The notes below the pieces were generated by a model that was given only the letters and a program-made list of their open reading frames with translations, did no database searches and was not told the origin of the DNA. Positions 47,001-60,800 of a DNA stretch of 64,000 bases are shown here, in pieces. Positions within the stretch are counted from its first letter, which is position 1; the number at the start of each line of letters is the position of its first letter. The stretch comes from Andrena cerasifolii (lineage: Eukaryota > Arthropoda > Insecta > Hymenoptera > Andrenidae). The DNA lies in NCBI RefSeq assembly GCF_050908995.1, contig NW_027484968.1:21363-85362 (forward strand), given 5' to 3'. Both the position numbers and the translations under genes were made by a program.

Positions 47001-48163
47001 AACGCTCTTGAAAGGCGTGCGCCTCTTATTTGCAACTTTAAGGCGATGCCCTTGAAGCTGAAATTTAGTATACCTCTTTCCACTTCATTTTCTCCTGATT
47101 TAATGGCGAAAATCTGGCGAAAATTTTCAGAATGCACAAAATTGGGCTTTGTAACAGGAGAACATGCCGTCGAAAGAGATGGCACAAAGTAACGTCTCCG
47201 GAGAGCAAATCAAAGAGCGAGATGAGGCGCAGATGTTTCGAGACAGTGACTGATTAACGAAGAGACGCAGAATTTTCGAACGCTCTTGAAAGGCGTGCGC
47301 CTCTTATTTGCAACTTTAAGGCGATGCCTTTGAAGCTGAAATTTAGTATACCTCTTTCCACTTCATTTTCTCCTGATTTAATGGCGAAAATCTGGCGAAA
47401 ATTTCGAGAATACACAAAATTGGGCTTTGTAACAGGAGAACATGCCGTCGAAAGAGATGGAACAAAGTAACGTCTCCGGAGAGCAAATCAAAGAGCGAGA
47501 TGAGGCGCAGATGTTTCGAGACAGTGACTGATTAACGAAGAGACGCAGAATTTTCGAACGCTCTTGAAAGGCCTGCGCCTCTTATTTGCATCTTTAAGGC
47601 GATGCCTTTGAAGCTGAAATTTAGTATACCTCTTTTGACTTCATGTTCTCCTGATATATTGGCCAAAATCTGGCGAAAATTTTCAGAATGCACAAAATTG
47701 GGCTTTGTAACAGGAGAACATGCCGTCGAAAGAGGTGGCACAAAGTAACGTCTCCGGAGAGCAAATCAAAGAGCGAGATGTGGCGCAGATGTTTCGAGAC
47801 AGTGACTGATTAACGAAGAGACGCAGAATTTTCGAACGCCTCTTGAAAGGCGTGCGCCTCTTATTTGCAACTTTTAGGCGATGCATTTGAAGCTGAAATT
47901 TAGTATACCTCTTTCGACTTCATGTTCTCCTGATATATTGACCAAAATATGGCGAAAATTTTCAGAATGCACAAAATTGGGCTTTGTAACAGGAGAACAT
48001 GCCGTCGAAAGAGATGGAACAAAGTAATGTCTCCGGAGAGCAAATCAAAGAGCAAGAAGTGGCGCAGATGTTTCGAAACAGTGACTGATTAACGAAGAGA
48101 CGCAGAATTTTCGAACGCTCTTGAAAGGCGTGCGCCTCTTATTTGCAACTTTAAGGCGATGCC
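44008..48163 (+). repeat. Anchor-started unit, 15 monomers (4156 bp)
   Basis: Matches 39577-42000 at 4431-bp spacing and 48164-52030 at 4156-bp spacing. Mutations shared only with the next unit include ctcttgattt in the anchor (near 44050), agagttggcac (45786) and cgaggtagtgactg (46682). These make units 44008 and 48164 each other's closest relatives. The final monomers are 47607 and 47886; the first resembles a 261-bp relative at 45401 but retains the 18 bp. Confidence 0.9.
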
Positions 48164-51100
48164 CTTGAAGCTGAAATTTAGTATACCTCTTTCCACTTCA
48201 TTTTCTCTTGATTTAATGGCGAAAATCTGGCGAAAATTTCGAGAATACACAAAATTGGGCTTTGTAACAGGAGAACATGCCGTCGAAAGAGATGGAACAA
48301 AGTAATGTCTCCGGAGAGCAAATCAAAGAGCAAGAAGTGGCGCAGATGTTTCGAGATAGTGACTGTTTAACGAAGAGACGCAGAATTTTCGAACGCCTCT
48401 TGAAAGGCCTGCGCCTCTTATTTGCAACTTTAAGGCGATGCCTTTGAAGCTGAAATTTAGTATACCTCTTTTGACTTCATGTTCTCCTGATATATTGGCC
48501 AAAATCTGGCGAAAATTTTCAGAATGCACAAAATTGGGCTTTGTAACAGGAGAACATGCCGTCGAAAGAGATGACACAAAGTAACGTCTCCGGAGAGCAA
48601 ATCAAAGAGCGAGAAGTGGCGCAGATGTTTCGAGACAGTGACTGTTTAACGAAGAGACGCAGAATTTTCGAACGCCTCTTGAAAGGCGTGCGCCTCTTAT
48701 TTGCAACTTTTAGGCGATGCATTTGAAGCTGAAATTTAGTATACCTCTTTCGACTTCATGTTCTCCTGATATATTGACCAAAATATGGCGAAAATTTTCA
48801 GAATGCACAAAATTGGGCTTTGTAACAGGAGAACATGCCGTCGAAAGAGATGGCACAAAGTAACGTCTCCGGAGAGCAAATCAAAGAGCGAGAAGTGGCG
48901 CAGATGTTTCGAGACAGTGACTGTTTAACGAAGAGACGCAGAATTTTCGAACGCCTCTTGAAAGGCGTGCGCCTCTTATTTGCAACTTTTAGGCGATGCA
49001 TTTGAAGCTGAAATTTAGTATACCTCTTTCGACTTCATGTTCTCCTGATATATTGACCAAAATATGGCGAAAATTTTCAGAATGCACAAAATTGGGCTTT
49101 GTAACAGGAGAACATGCCGTCGAAAGAGATGGCACAAAGTAACGTCTCCGGAGAGCAAATCAAAGAGCGAGATGAGGCGCAGATGTTTCGAGACAGTGAC
49201 TGATTAACGAAGAGACGCAGAATTTTCGAACGCTCTTGAAAGGCGTGCGCCTCTTATTTGCAACTTTAAGGCGATGCCTTTGAAGCTGAAATTTAGTATA
49301 CCTCTTTCCACTTCATTTTCTCCTGATTTAATGGCGAAAATCTGGCGAAAATTTCGAGAATACACAAAATTGGGCTTTGTAACAGGAGAACATGCCGTCG
49401 AAAGAGATGGAACAAAGTAACGTCTCCGGAGAGCAAATCAAAGAGCGAGATGAGGCGCAGATGTTTCGAGACAGTGACTGATTAACGAAGAGACGCAGAA
49501 TTTTCGAACGCTCTTGAAAGGCCTGCGCCTCTTATTTGCATCTTTAAGGCGATGCCTTTGAAGCTGAAATTTAGTATACCTCTTTTGACTTCATGTTCTC
49601 CTGATATATTGGCCAAAATCTGGCGAAAATTTTCAGAATGCACAAAATTGGGCTTTGTAACAGGAGAACATGCCGTCGAAAGAGGTGGCACAAAGTAACG
49701 TCTCCGGAGAGCAAATCAAAGAGCGAGATGTGGCGCAGATGTTTCGAGACAGTGACTGATTAACGAAGAGACGCAGAATTTTCGAACGCCTCTTATTTGC
49801 AACTTTAAGCCGATGCATTTGAAGCTGAAATTTAGTATACCTCTTTCGACTTCATATTCTCCTGATATATTGACCAAAATATGGCGAAAATTTTCAGAAT
49901 GCACAAAATTGGGCATGTAACAGGAGAACATGCCGTCGAAAGAGTTGGCACAAAGCAACGTCTCCGGAGAGCAAATCAAAGAGCGAGATGTGGCGCAGAT
50001 GTTTCGAGACAGTGACTGATTAACGAAGAGACGCAGAATTTTGGAACGCTCTTGAAAGGCGTGCGCCTCTTATTTGCAACTTTAAGGCGATGCACTTGAA
50101 GCTGAAATTTAGTATACCTCTTTCCACTTCATCTTCTCCTGATATATTGGCCAAAATCTGGAGAAAATGTTCAGAATGCACAAAATTGGGCATGTAACAG
50201 GAGAACATGCCGTCGAAAGAGATGGCACAAAGTAACGTCTCCGGAGAGCAAATCAAAGAGCGAGATGTGGCGCAGATGTTTCGAGACAGTGACTGATTAA
50301 CGAAGAGACGCAGAATTTTCGAACGCTCTTGAAAGGCGTGCGCCTCTTATTTGCAACTTTAAGGCGATGCCCTTGAAGCTGAAATTTAGTATACCTCTTT
50401 CGACTTCATGTTCTCCTGATATATTGGCCAAAATATGGCGAAAATTTTCAGAATGCACAAAATTGGGCATGTAACAGGAGAACATGCCGTCGAAAGAGAT
50501 GGCACAAAGTAACGTCTCCGGAGAGCAAATCAAAGAGCGAGATGTGGCGCAGATGTTTCGAGACAGTGACTGATTAACGAAGAGACGCAGAATTTTCGAA
50601 CGCCTCTTGAAAGGCGTGCGCCTCTTATTTGCAACTTTAAGGCGATGCCTTTGAAGCTGAAATTTAGTATACCCTTTTCCACTTCATTTTCTCCTGATTT
50701 AATGGCGAAAATCTGGCGAAAATTTCGAGAATACACAAAATTGGGCTTTGTAACAGGAGAACATGCCGTCGAAAGAGATGGAACAAAGTAACGTCTCCGG
50801 AGAGCAAATCAAAGAGCAAGAAGTGGCGCAGATGTTTCGAGGTAGTGACTGTTTAACGAAGAGACGCAGAATTTTCGAACGCCTCTTGAAAGGCCTGCGC
50901 CTCTGATTTGATACTTTTAAGCGATGCCTTTGAAGCTGAAATTTAGTATACCTCTTTCCACTTCATGTTCTCCTGATATATTGCCCAAAATCTAGCGAAA
51001 ATTTTCAGAATGCACAAAATTGGGCTTTGTAACAGGAGAACATGCCGTCGAAAGAGATGGCACAAAGTAACGTCTCCGGAGAGCAAATCAAAGAGCGAGA

Positions 51101-53133
51101 TGTGGCGCAGATGTTTCGAAACAGTGACTGATTAACGAAGAGACGCAGAATTTTCGAACGCTCTTGAAAGGCGTGCGCCTCTTATTTGCAACTTTAAGGC
51201 GATGCCCTTGAAGCTGAAATTTAGTATACCTCTTTCCACTTCATTTTCTCCTGATTTAATGGCGAAAATCTGGCGAAAATTTTCAGAATGCACAAAATTG
51301 GGCTTTGTAACAGGAGAACATGCCGTCGAAAGAGATGGCACAAAGTAACGTCTCCGGAGAGCAAATCAAAGAGCGAGATGAGGCGCAGATGTTTCGAGAC
51401 AGTGACTGATTAACGAAGAGACGCAGAATTTTCGAACGCTCTTGAAAGGCGTGCGCCTCTTATTTGCAACTTTAAGGCGATGCCTTTGAAGCTGAAATTT
51501 AGTATACCTCTTTCCACTTCATTTTCTCCTGATTTAATGGCGAAAATCTGGCGAAAATTTCGAGAATACACAAAATTGGGCTTTGTAACAGGAGAACATG
51601 CCGTCGAAAGAGATGGAACAAAGTAACGTCTCCGGAGAGCAAATCAAAGAGCGAGATGAGGCGCAGATGTTTCGAGACAGTGACTGATTAACGAAGAGAC
51701 GCAGAATTTTCGAACGCTCTTGAAAGGCCTGCGCCTCTTATTTGCATCTTTAAGGCGATGCCTTTGAAGCTGAAATTTAGTATACCTCTTTTGACTTCAT
51801 GTTCTCCTGATATATTGGCCAAAATCTGGCGAAAATTTTCAGAATGCACAAAATTGGGCTTTGTAACAGGAGAACATGCCGTCGAAAGAGGTGGCACAAA
51901 GTAACGTCTCCGGAGAGCAAATCAAAGAGCGAGATGTGGCGCAGATGTTTCGAGACAGTGACTGATTAACGAAGAGACGCAGAATTTTCGAACGCCTCTT
52001 ATTTGCAACTTTAAGCCGATGCATTTGAAGCTGAAATTTAGTATACCTCTTTCGACTTCATATTCTCCTGATATATTGACCAAAATATGGCGAAAATTTT
52101 CAGAATGCACAAAATTGGGCATGTAACAGGAGAACATGCCGTCGAAAGAGATGGCACAAAGCAACGTCTCCGGAGAGCAAATCAAAGAGCGAGATGTGGC
52201 GCAGATGTTTCGAGACAGTGACTGATTAACGAAGAGACGCAGAATTTTCGAACGCTCTTGAAAGGCGTGCGCCTCTTATTTGCAACTTTAAGGCGATGCA
52301 CTTGAAGCTGAAATTTAGTATACCTCTTTCCACTTCATCTTCTCCTGATATATTGGCCAAAATCTGGAGAAAATGTTCAGAATGCACAAAATTGGGCATG
52401 TAACAGGAGAACATGCCGTCGAAAGAGATGGCACAAAGTAACGTCTCCGGAGAGCAAATCAAAGAGCGAGATGTGGCGCAGATGTTTCGAGACAGTGACT
52501 GATTAACGAAGAGACGCAGAATTTTCGAACGCTCTTGAAAGGCGTGCGCCTCTTATTTGCAACTTTAAGGCGATGCCCTTGAAGCTGAAATTTAGTATAC
52601 CTCTTTCGACTTCATGTTCTCCTGATATATTGGCCAAAATATGGCGAAAATTTTCAGAATGCACAAAATTGGGCATGTAACAGGAGAACATGCCGTCGAA
52701 AGAGATGGCACAAAGTAACGTCTCCGGAGAGCAAATCAAAGAGCGAGATGTGGCGCAGATGTTTCGAGACAGTGACTGATTAACGAAGAGACGCAGAATT
52801 TTCGAACGCCTCTTGAAAGGCGTGCGCCTCTTATTTGCAACTTTAAGGCGATGCCTTTGAAGCTGAAATTTAGTATACCCTTTTCCACTTCATTTTCTCC
52901 TGATTTAATGGCGAAAATCTGGCGAAAATTTCGAGAATACACAAAATTGGGCTTTGTAACAGGAGAACATGCCGTCGAAAGAGATGGAACAAAGTAACGT
53001 CTCCGGAGAGCAACTCAAAGAGCAAGAAGTGGCGCAGATGTTTCGAAACAGTGACTGATTAACGAAGAGACGCAGAATTTTCGAACGCTCTTGAAAGGCG
53101 TGCGCCTCTTATTTGCAACTTTAAGGCGATGCC
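48164..53133 (+). repeat. Anchor-started unit, 18 monomers (4970 bp)
   Basis: Begins as a near-copy of 44008-48163, then contains an internal 8-monomer, 2206-bp repeat: 49557, 49818, 50095, 50372 and 50650 recur as 51763, 52024, 52301, 52578 and 52856. The private ttttggaacg (near 50041) occurs only in this copy. The later internal repeat has agagatggcac like the 39577 unit, not agagttggcac, so the internal repeat was not made simply by copying the first half of this unit. Confidence 0.88.
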
Positions 53134-56100
53134 CTTGAAGCTGAAATTTAGTATACCTCTTTCCACTTCATTTTCTCCTGATTTAATGGCGAAAATCTGG
53201 CGAAAATTTCGAGAATACACAAAATTGGGCTTTGTAACAGGAGAACATGCCGTCGAAAGAGATGGAACAAAGTAATGTCTCCGGAGAGCAAATCAAAGAG
53301 CAAGAAGTGGCGCAGATGTTTCGAGATAGTGACTGTTTAACGAAGAGACGCAGAATTTTCGAACGCCTCTTGAAAGGCCTGCGCCTCTTATTTGCAACTT
53401 TAAGGCGATGCCTTTGAAGCTGAAATTTAGTATACCTCTTTTGACTTCATGTTCTCCTGATATATTGGCCAAAATCTGGCGAAAATTTTCAGAATGCACA
53501 AAATTGGGCTTTGTAACAGGAGAACATGCCGTCGAAAGAGATGACACAAAGTAACGTCTCCGGAGAGCAAATCAAAGAGCGAGAAGTGGCGCAGATGTTT
53601 CGAGACAGTGACTGTTTAACGAAGAGACGCAGAATTTTCGAACGCCTCTTGAAAGGCGTGCGCCTCTTATTTGCAACTTTTAGGCGATGCATTTGAAGCT
53701 GAAATTTAGTATACCTCTTTCGACTTCATGTTCTCCTGATATATTGACCAAAATATGGCGAAAATTTTCAGAATGCACAAAATTGGGCTTTGTAACAGGA
53801 GAACATGCCGTCGAAAGAGATGGCACAAAGTAACGTCTCCGGAGAGCAAATCAAAGAGCGAGAAGTGGCGCAGATGTTTCGAGACAGTGACTGTTTAACG
53901 AAGAGACGCAGAATTTTCGGACGCCTCTTGAAAGGCGTGCGCCTCTTATTTGCAACTTTTAGGCGATGCATTTGAAGCTGAAATTTAGTATACCTCTTTC
54001 GACTTCATGTTCTCCTGATATATTGACCAAAATATGGCGAAAATTTTCAGAATGCACAAAATTGGGCTTTGTAACAGGAGAACATGCCGTCGAAAGAGAT
54101 GGCACAAAGTAACGTCTCCGGAGAGCAAATCAAAGAGCGAGATGAGGCGCAGATGTTTCGAGACAGTGACTGATTAACGAAGAGACGCAGAATTTTCGAA
54201 CGCTCTTGAAAGGCGTGCGCCTCTTATTTGCAACTTTAAGGCGATGCCTTTGAAGCTGAAATTTAGTATACCTCTTTCCACTTCATTTTCTCCTGATTTA
54301 ATGGCGAAAATCTGGCGAAAATTTCGAGAATACACAAAATTGGGCTTTGTAACAGGAGAACATGCCGTCGAAAGAGATGGAACAAAGTAACGTCTCCGGA
54401 GAGCAAATCAAAGAGCGAGATGAGGCGCAGATGTTTCGAGACAGTGACTGATTAACGAAGAGACGCAGAATTTTCGAACGCTCTTGAAAGGCCTGCGCCT
54501 CTTATTTGCATCTTTAAGGCGATGCCTTTGAAGCTGAAATTTAGTATACCTCTTTTGACTTCATGTTCTCCTGATATATTGGCCAAAATCTGGCGAAAAT
54601 TTTCAGAATGCACAAAATTGGGCTTTGTAACAGGTGAACATGCCGTCGAAAGAGGTGGCACAAAGTAACGTCTCCGGAGAGCAAATCAAAGAGCGAGATG
54701 TGGCGCAGATGTTTCGAGACAGTGACTGATTAACGAAGAGACGCAGAATTTTCGAACGCCTCTTATTTGCAACTTTAAGCCGATGCATTTGAAGCTGAAA
54801 TTTAGTATACCTCTTTCGACTTCATATTCTCCTGATATATTGACCAAAATATGGCGAAAATTTTCAGAATGCACAAAATTGGGCATGTAACAGGAGAACA
54901 TGCCGTCGAAAGAGATGGCACAAAGCAACGTCTCCGGAGAGCAAATCAAAGAGCGAGAAGTGGCGCAGATGTTTCGAGACAGTGACTGTTTAACGAAGAG
55001 ACGCAGAATTTTCGAACGCCTCTTGAAAGGCGTGCGCCTCTTATTTGCAACTTTTAGGCGATGCATTTGAAGCTGAAATTTAGTATACCTCTTTCGACTT
55101 CATGTTCTCCTGATATATTGACCAAAATATGGCGAAAATTTTCAGAATGCACAAAATTGGGCTTTGTAACAGGAGAACATGCCGTCGAAAGAGATGGCAC
55201 AAAGTAACGTCTCCGGAGAGCAAATCAAAGAGCGAGAAGTGGCGCAGATGTTTCGAGACAGTGACTGTTTAACGAAGAGACGCAGAATTTTCGGACGCCT
55301 CTTGAAAGGCGTGCGCCTCTTATTTGCAACTTTTAGGCGATGCATTTGAAGCTGAAATTTAGTATACCTCTTTCGACTTCATGTTCTCCTGATATATTGA
55401 CCAAAATATGGCGAAAATTTTCAGAATGCACAAAATTGGGCTTTGTAACAGGAGAACATGCCGTCGAAAGAGATGGCACAAAGTAACGTCTCCGGAGAGC
55501 AAATCAAAGAGCGAGATGAGGCGCAGATGTTTCGAGACAGTGACTGATTAACGAAGAGACGCAGAATTTTCGAACGCTCTTGAAAGGCGTGCGCCTCTTA
55601 TTTGCAACTTTAAGGCGATGCCTTTGAAGCTGAAATTTAGTATACCTCTTTCCACTTCATTTTCTCCTGATTTAATGGCGAAAATCTGGCGAAAATTTCG
55701 AGAATACACAAAATTGGGCTTTGTAACAGGAGAACATGCCGTCGAAAGAGATGGAACAAAGTAACGTCTCCGGAGAGCAAATCAAAGAGCGAGATGAGGC
55801 GCAGATGTTTCGAGACAGTGACTGATTAACGAAGAGACGCAGAATTTTCGAACGCTCTTGAAAGGCCTGCGCCTCTTATTTGCATCTTTAAGGCGATGCC
55901 TTTGAAGCTGAAATTTAGTATACCTCTTTTGACTTCATGTTCTCCTGATATATTGGCCAAAATCTGGCGAAAATTTTCAGAATGCACAAAATTGGGCTTT
56001 GTAACAGGAGAACATGCCGTCGAAAGAGGTGGCACAAAGTAACGTCTCCGGAGAGCAAATCAAAGAGCGAGATGTGGCGCAGATGTTTCGAGACAGTGAC

Positions 56101-57830
56101 TGATTAACGAAGAGACGCAGAATTTTCGAACGCCTCTTATTTGCAACTTTAAGCCGATGCATTTGAAGCTGAAATTTAGTATACCTCTTTCGACTTCATA
56201 TTCTCCTGATATATTGACCAAAATATGGCGAAAATTTTCAGAATGCACAAAATTGGGCATGTAACAGGAGAACATGCCGTCGAAAGAGATGGCACAAAGC
56301 AACGTCTCCGGAGAGCAAATCAAAGAGCGAGAAGTGGCGCAGATGTTTCGAGACAGTGACTGTTTAACGAAGAGTCGCACAATTTTCGAACGCCTCTTGA
56401 AAGGACTGCGCCTCTGATTTGATACTTTTAAGCGATGCCTTTGAAGCTGAAATTTAGTATACCTCTTTCCACTTCATGTTCTCCTGATATATTGCCCAAA
56501 ATCTAGCGAAAATTTTGAGAATGCACAAAATTGGGCTTTGTAACAGGAGAACATGCCGTCGAAAGAGATGGCACAAAGTAACGTCTCCGGAGAGCAAATC
56601 AAAGAGCGAGATGAGGCGCAGATGTTTCGAGATAGTGACTGTTTAACGAAGAGACGCAGAATTTTCGAACGCCTCTTGAAAGGGCTGCGCCTCTTATTTG
56701 CAACTATAAGGCGATGCCTTTGAAGCTGAAATTTAGTATACCTCTTTCGACTTCATGTTCTCCTGATATATTGACCAAAATATGGCGAAAATTTTCAGAA
56801 TGCACAAAATTGGGCATGTAACAGGAGAACATGCCGTCGAAAGAGATGGCACAAAGTAACGTCTCCGGAGAGCAAATCAAAGAGCGAGATGTGGCGCAGA
56901 TGTTTCGAGACACTGACTGATTAACGAAGAGACGCAGAATTTTCGAACGCTCTTGAAAGGCGTGCGCCTCTTATTTGCAACTTTAAGGCGATGCCCTTGA
57001 AGCTGAAATTTAGTATACCTCTTTCGACTTCATGTTCTCCTGATATATTGGCCAAAATATGGCGAAAATTTTCAGAATGCACAAAATTGGGCATGTAACA
57101 GGAGAACATGCCGTCGAAAGAGATGGCACAAAGTAACGTCTCCGGAGAGCAAATTAAAGAGCGAGATGTGGCGCAGATGTTTCGAGACAGTGACTGATTA
57201 ACGAAGAGACGCAGAATTTTCGAACGCCTCTTGAAAGGCGTGCGCCTCTTATTTGCAACTTTAAGGCGATGCCTTTGAAGCTGAAATTTAGTATACCTTT
57301 TTCCACTTCATTTTCTCCTGATTTAATGGCGAAAATCTGGCGAAAATTTCGAGAATACACAAAATTGGGCTTTGTAACAGGAGAACATGCCGTCGAAAGA
57401 GATGGAACAAAGTAACGTCTCCGGAGAGCAAATCAAAGAGCAAGAAGTGGCGCAGATGTTTCGAGATAGTGACTGTTTAACGAAGAGACGCAGAATTTTC
57501 GAACGCCTCTTGAAAGGCCTGCGCCTCTGATTTGATACTTTTAAGCGATGCCTTTGAAGCTGAAATTTAGTATACCTCTTTCCACTTCATGTTCTCCTGA
57601 TATATTGCCCAAAATCTAGCGAAAATTTTCAGAATGCACAAAATTGGGCTTTGTAACAGGAGAACATGCCGTCGAAAGAGATGGCACAAAGTAACGTCTC
57701 CGGAGAGCAAATCAAAGAGCGAGATGTGGCGCAGATGTTTCGAAACAGTGACTGATTAACGAAGAGACGCAGAATTTTCGAACGCTCTTGAAAGGCGTGC
57801 GCCTCTTATTTGCAACTTTAAGGCGATGCC
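53134..57830 (+). repeat. Anchor-started unit, 17 monomers (4697 bp)
   Basis: Matches the start of the 48164 unit at 4970-bp spacing. It contains an internal 5-monomer, 1374-bp repeat: 53971, 54249, 54527 and 54788 recur as 55345, 55623, 55901 and 56162, both preceded by the shared private ttttcggacg (53918 and 55292). The ending from 56440 to 57553 carries gaagagtcgcac, aaggactgcg and ctgatttgatac variants resembling 34.8-38.2 kb. The anchor is preceded by gcaactcaaag near 53011, a private change. Confidence 0.87.
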
Positions 57831-60800
57831 CTTGAAGCTGAAATTTAGTATACCTCTTTCCACTTCATTTTCTCCTGATTTAATGGCGAAAATCTGGCGA
57901 AAATTTCGAGAATACACAAAATTGGGCTTTGTAACAGGAGAACATGCCGTCGAAAGAGATGGAACAAAGTAATGTCTCCGGAGAGCAAATCAAAGAGCAA
58001 GAAGTGGCGCAGATGTTTCGAGATAGTGACTGTTTAACGAAGAGACGCAGAATTTGCGAACGCCTCTTGAAAGGCGTGCGCGTCTTATTTGCAACTTTTA
58101 GGCGATGCATTTGAAGCTGAAATTTAGTATACCTCTTTCGACTTCATGTTCTCCTGATATATTGACCAAAATATGGCGAAAATTTTCAGAATGCACAAAA
58201 TTGGGCTTTGTAACAGGAGAACATGCCGTCGAAAGAGATGGCACAAAGTAACGTCTCCGGAGAGCAAATCAAAGAGCGAGAAGTGGCGCAGATGTTTCGA
58301 GACAGTGACTGTTTAACGAAGAGACGCAGAATTTTCGAACGCCTCTTGAAAGGCGTGCGCCTCTTATTTGCAACTTTTAGGCGATGCATTTGAAGCTGAA
58401 ATTTAGTATACCTCTTTCGACTTCATGTTCTCCTGATATATTGACCAAAATATGGCGAAAATTTTCAGAATGCACAAAATTGGGCTTTGTAACAGGAGAA
58501 CATGCCGTCGAAAGAGATGGCACAAAGTAACGTCTCCGGAGAGCAAATCAAAGAGCGAGATGAGGCGCAGATGTTTCGAGACAGTGACTGATTAACGAAG
58601 AGACGCAGAATTTTCGAACGCTCTTGAAAGGCGTGCGCCTCTTATTTGCAACTTTAAGGCGATGCCTTTGAAGCTGAAATTAAGTATACCTCTTTCCACT
58701 TCATTTTCTCCTGATTTAATGGCGAAAATCTGGCGAAAATTTCGAGAATACACAAAATTGGGCTTTGTAACAGGAGAACATGCCGTCGAAAGAGATGGAA
58801 CAAAGTAACGTCTCCGGAGAGCAAATCAAAGAGCGAGATGAGGCGCAGATGTTTCGAGACAGTGACTGATTAACGAAGAGACGCAGAATTTTCGAACGCT
58901 CTTGAAAGGCGTGCGCCTCTTATTTGCAACTTTAAGGCGATGCCTTTGAAGCTGAAATTTAGTATACCTCTTTCCACTTCATTTTCTCCTGATTTAATGG
59001 CGAAAATCTGGCGAAAATTTCGAGAATGCACAAAATTGGGCTTTGTAACAGGAGAACATGCCGTCGAAAGAGATGACACAAAGTAACGTCTCCGGAGAGC
59101 AAATCAAAGAGCGAGAAGTGGCGCAGATGTTTCGAGACAGTGACTGTTTAACGAAGAGACGCAGAATTTTCGAACGCCTCTTGAAAGGCGTGCGCCTCTT
59201 ATTTGCAACTTTTAGGCGATGCATTTGAAGCTGAAATTTAGTATACCTCTTTCGACTTCATGTTCTCCTGATATATTGACCAAAATATGGCGAAAATTTT
59301 CAGAATGCACAAAATTGGGCTTTGTAACAGGAGAACATGCCGTCGAAAGAGATGGCACAAAGTAACGTCTCCGGAGAGCAAATCAAAGAGCGAGAAGTGG
59401 CGCAGATGTTTCGAGACAGTGACTGTTTAACGAAGAGACGCAGAATTTTCGAACGCCTCTTGAAAGGCGTGCGCCTCTTATTTGCAACTTTTAGGCGATG
59501 CATTTGAAGCTGAAATTTAGTATACCTCTTTCGACTTCATGTTCTCCTGATATATTGACCAAAATATGGCGAAAATTTTCAGAATGCACAAAATTGGGCT
59601 TTGTAACAGGAGAACATGCCGTCGAAAGAGATGGCACAAAGTAACGTCTCCGGAGAGCAAATCAAAGAGCGAGAAGTGGCGCAGATGTTTCGAGACAGTG
59701 ACTGTTTAACGAAGAGACGCAGAATTTTCGAACGCCTCTTGAAAGGCGTGCGCCTCTTATTTGCAACTTTTAGGCGATGCATTTGAAGCTGAAATTTAGT
59801 ATACCTCTTTCGACTTCATGTTCTCCTGATATATTGACCAAAATATGGCGAAAATTTTCAGAATGCACAAAATTGGGCATGTAACAGGAGAACATGCCGT
59901 CGAAAGAGATGGCACAAAGTAACGTCTCCGGAGAGCAAATCAAAGAGCGAGATGTGGCGCAGATGTTTCGAGACAGTGACTGATTAACGAAGAGACGCAG
60001 AATTTTCGAACGCCTCTTGAAAGGCGTGCGCCTCTTATTTGCAACTTTAAGGCGATGCCTTTGAAGCTGAAATTTAGCATACCTCTTTCCACTTCATGTT
60101 CTCCTGATATATTGCCCAAAATCTAGCGAAAATTTTCAGAATGCACAAAATTGGGCTTTGTAACAGGAGAACATGCCGCCGAAAGAGATGACACAAAGTA
60201 ACGTCTCCGGAGAGCAAATCAAAGAGCGAGATGTGGCGCAGATGTTTCGAAACAGTGACTGATTAACGAAGAGACGCAGAATTTTCGAACGCCTCTTGAA
60301 AGGCCTGCGCCTCTTATTTGCAACTTTAAGGCGATGCCTTTGAAGCTGAAATTTAGTATACCTCTTTTGACTTCATGTTCTCCTGATATATTGGCCAAAA
60401 TCTGGCGAAAATTTTCAGAATGCACAAAATTGGGCTTTGTAACAGGAGAACATGCCGTCGAAAGAGATGGAACAAAGTAATGTCTCCGGAGAGCAAATCA
60501 AAGAGCAAGAAGTGGCGCAGATGTTTCGAGATAGTGACTGTTTAACGAAGAGACGCAGAATTTTCGAACGCCTCTTGAAAGGCCTGCGCCTCTTATTTGC
60601 AACTATAAGGCGATGCCTTTGAAGCTGAAATTTAGTATACCTCTTTCGACTTCATGTTCTCCTGATATATTGACCAAAATATGGCGAAAATTTTCAGAAT
60701 GCACAAAATTGGGCATGTAACGGGAGAACATGCCGTCGAAAGAGATGGCACAAAGTAACGTCTCCGGAGAGCAAATCAAAGAGCGAGATGTGGCGCAGGT

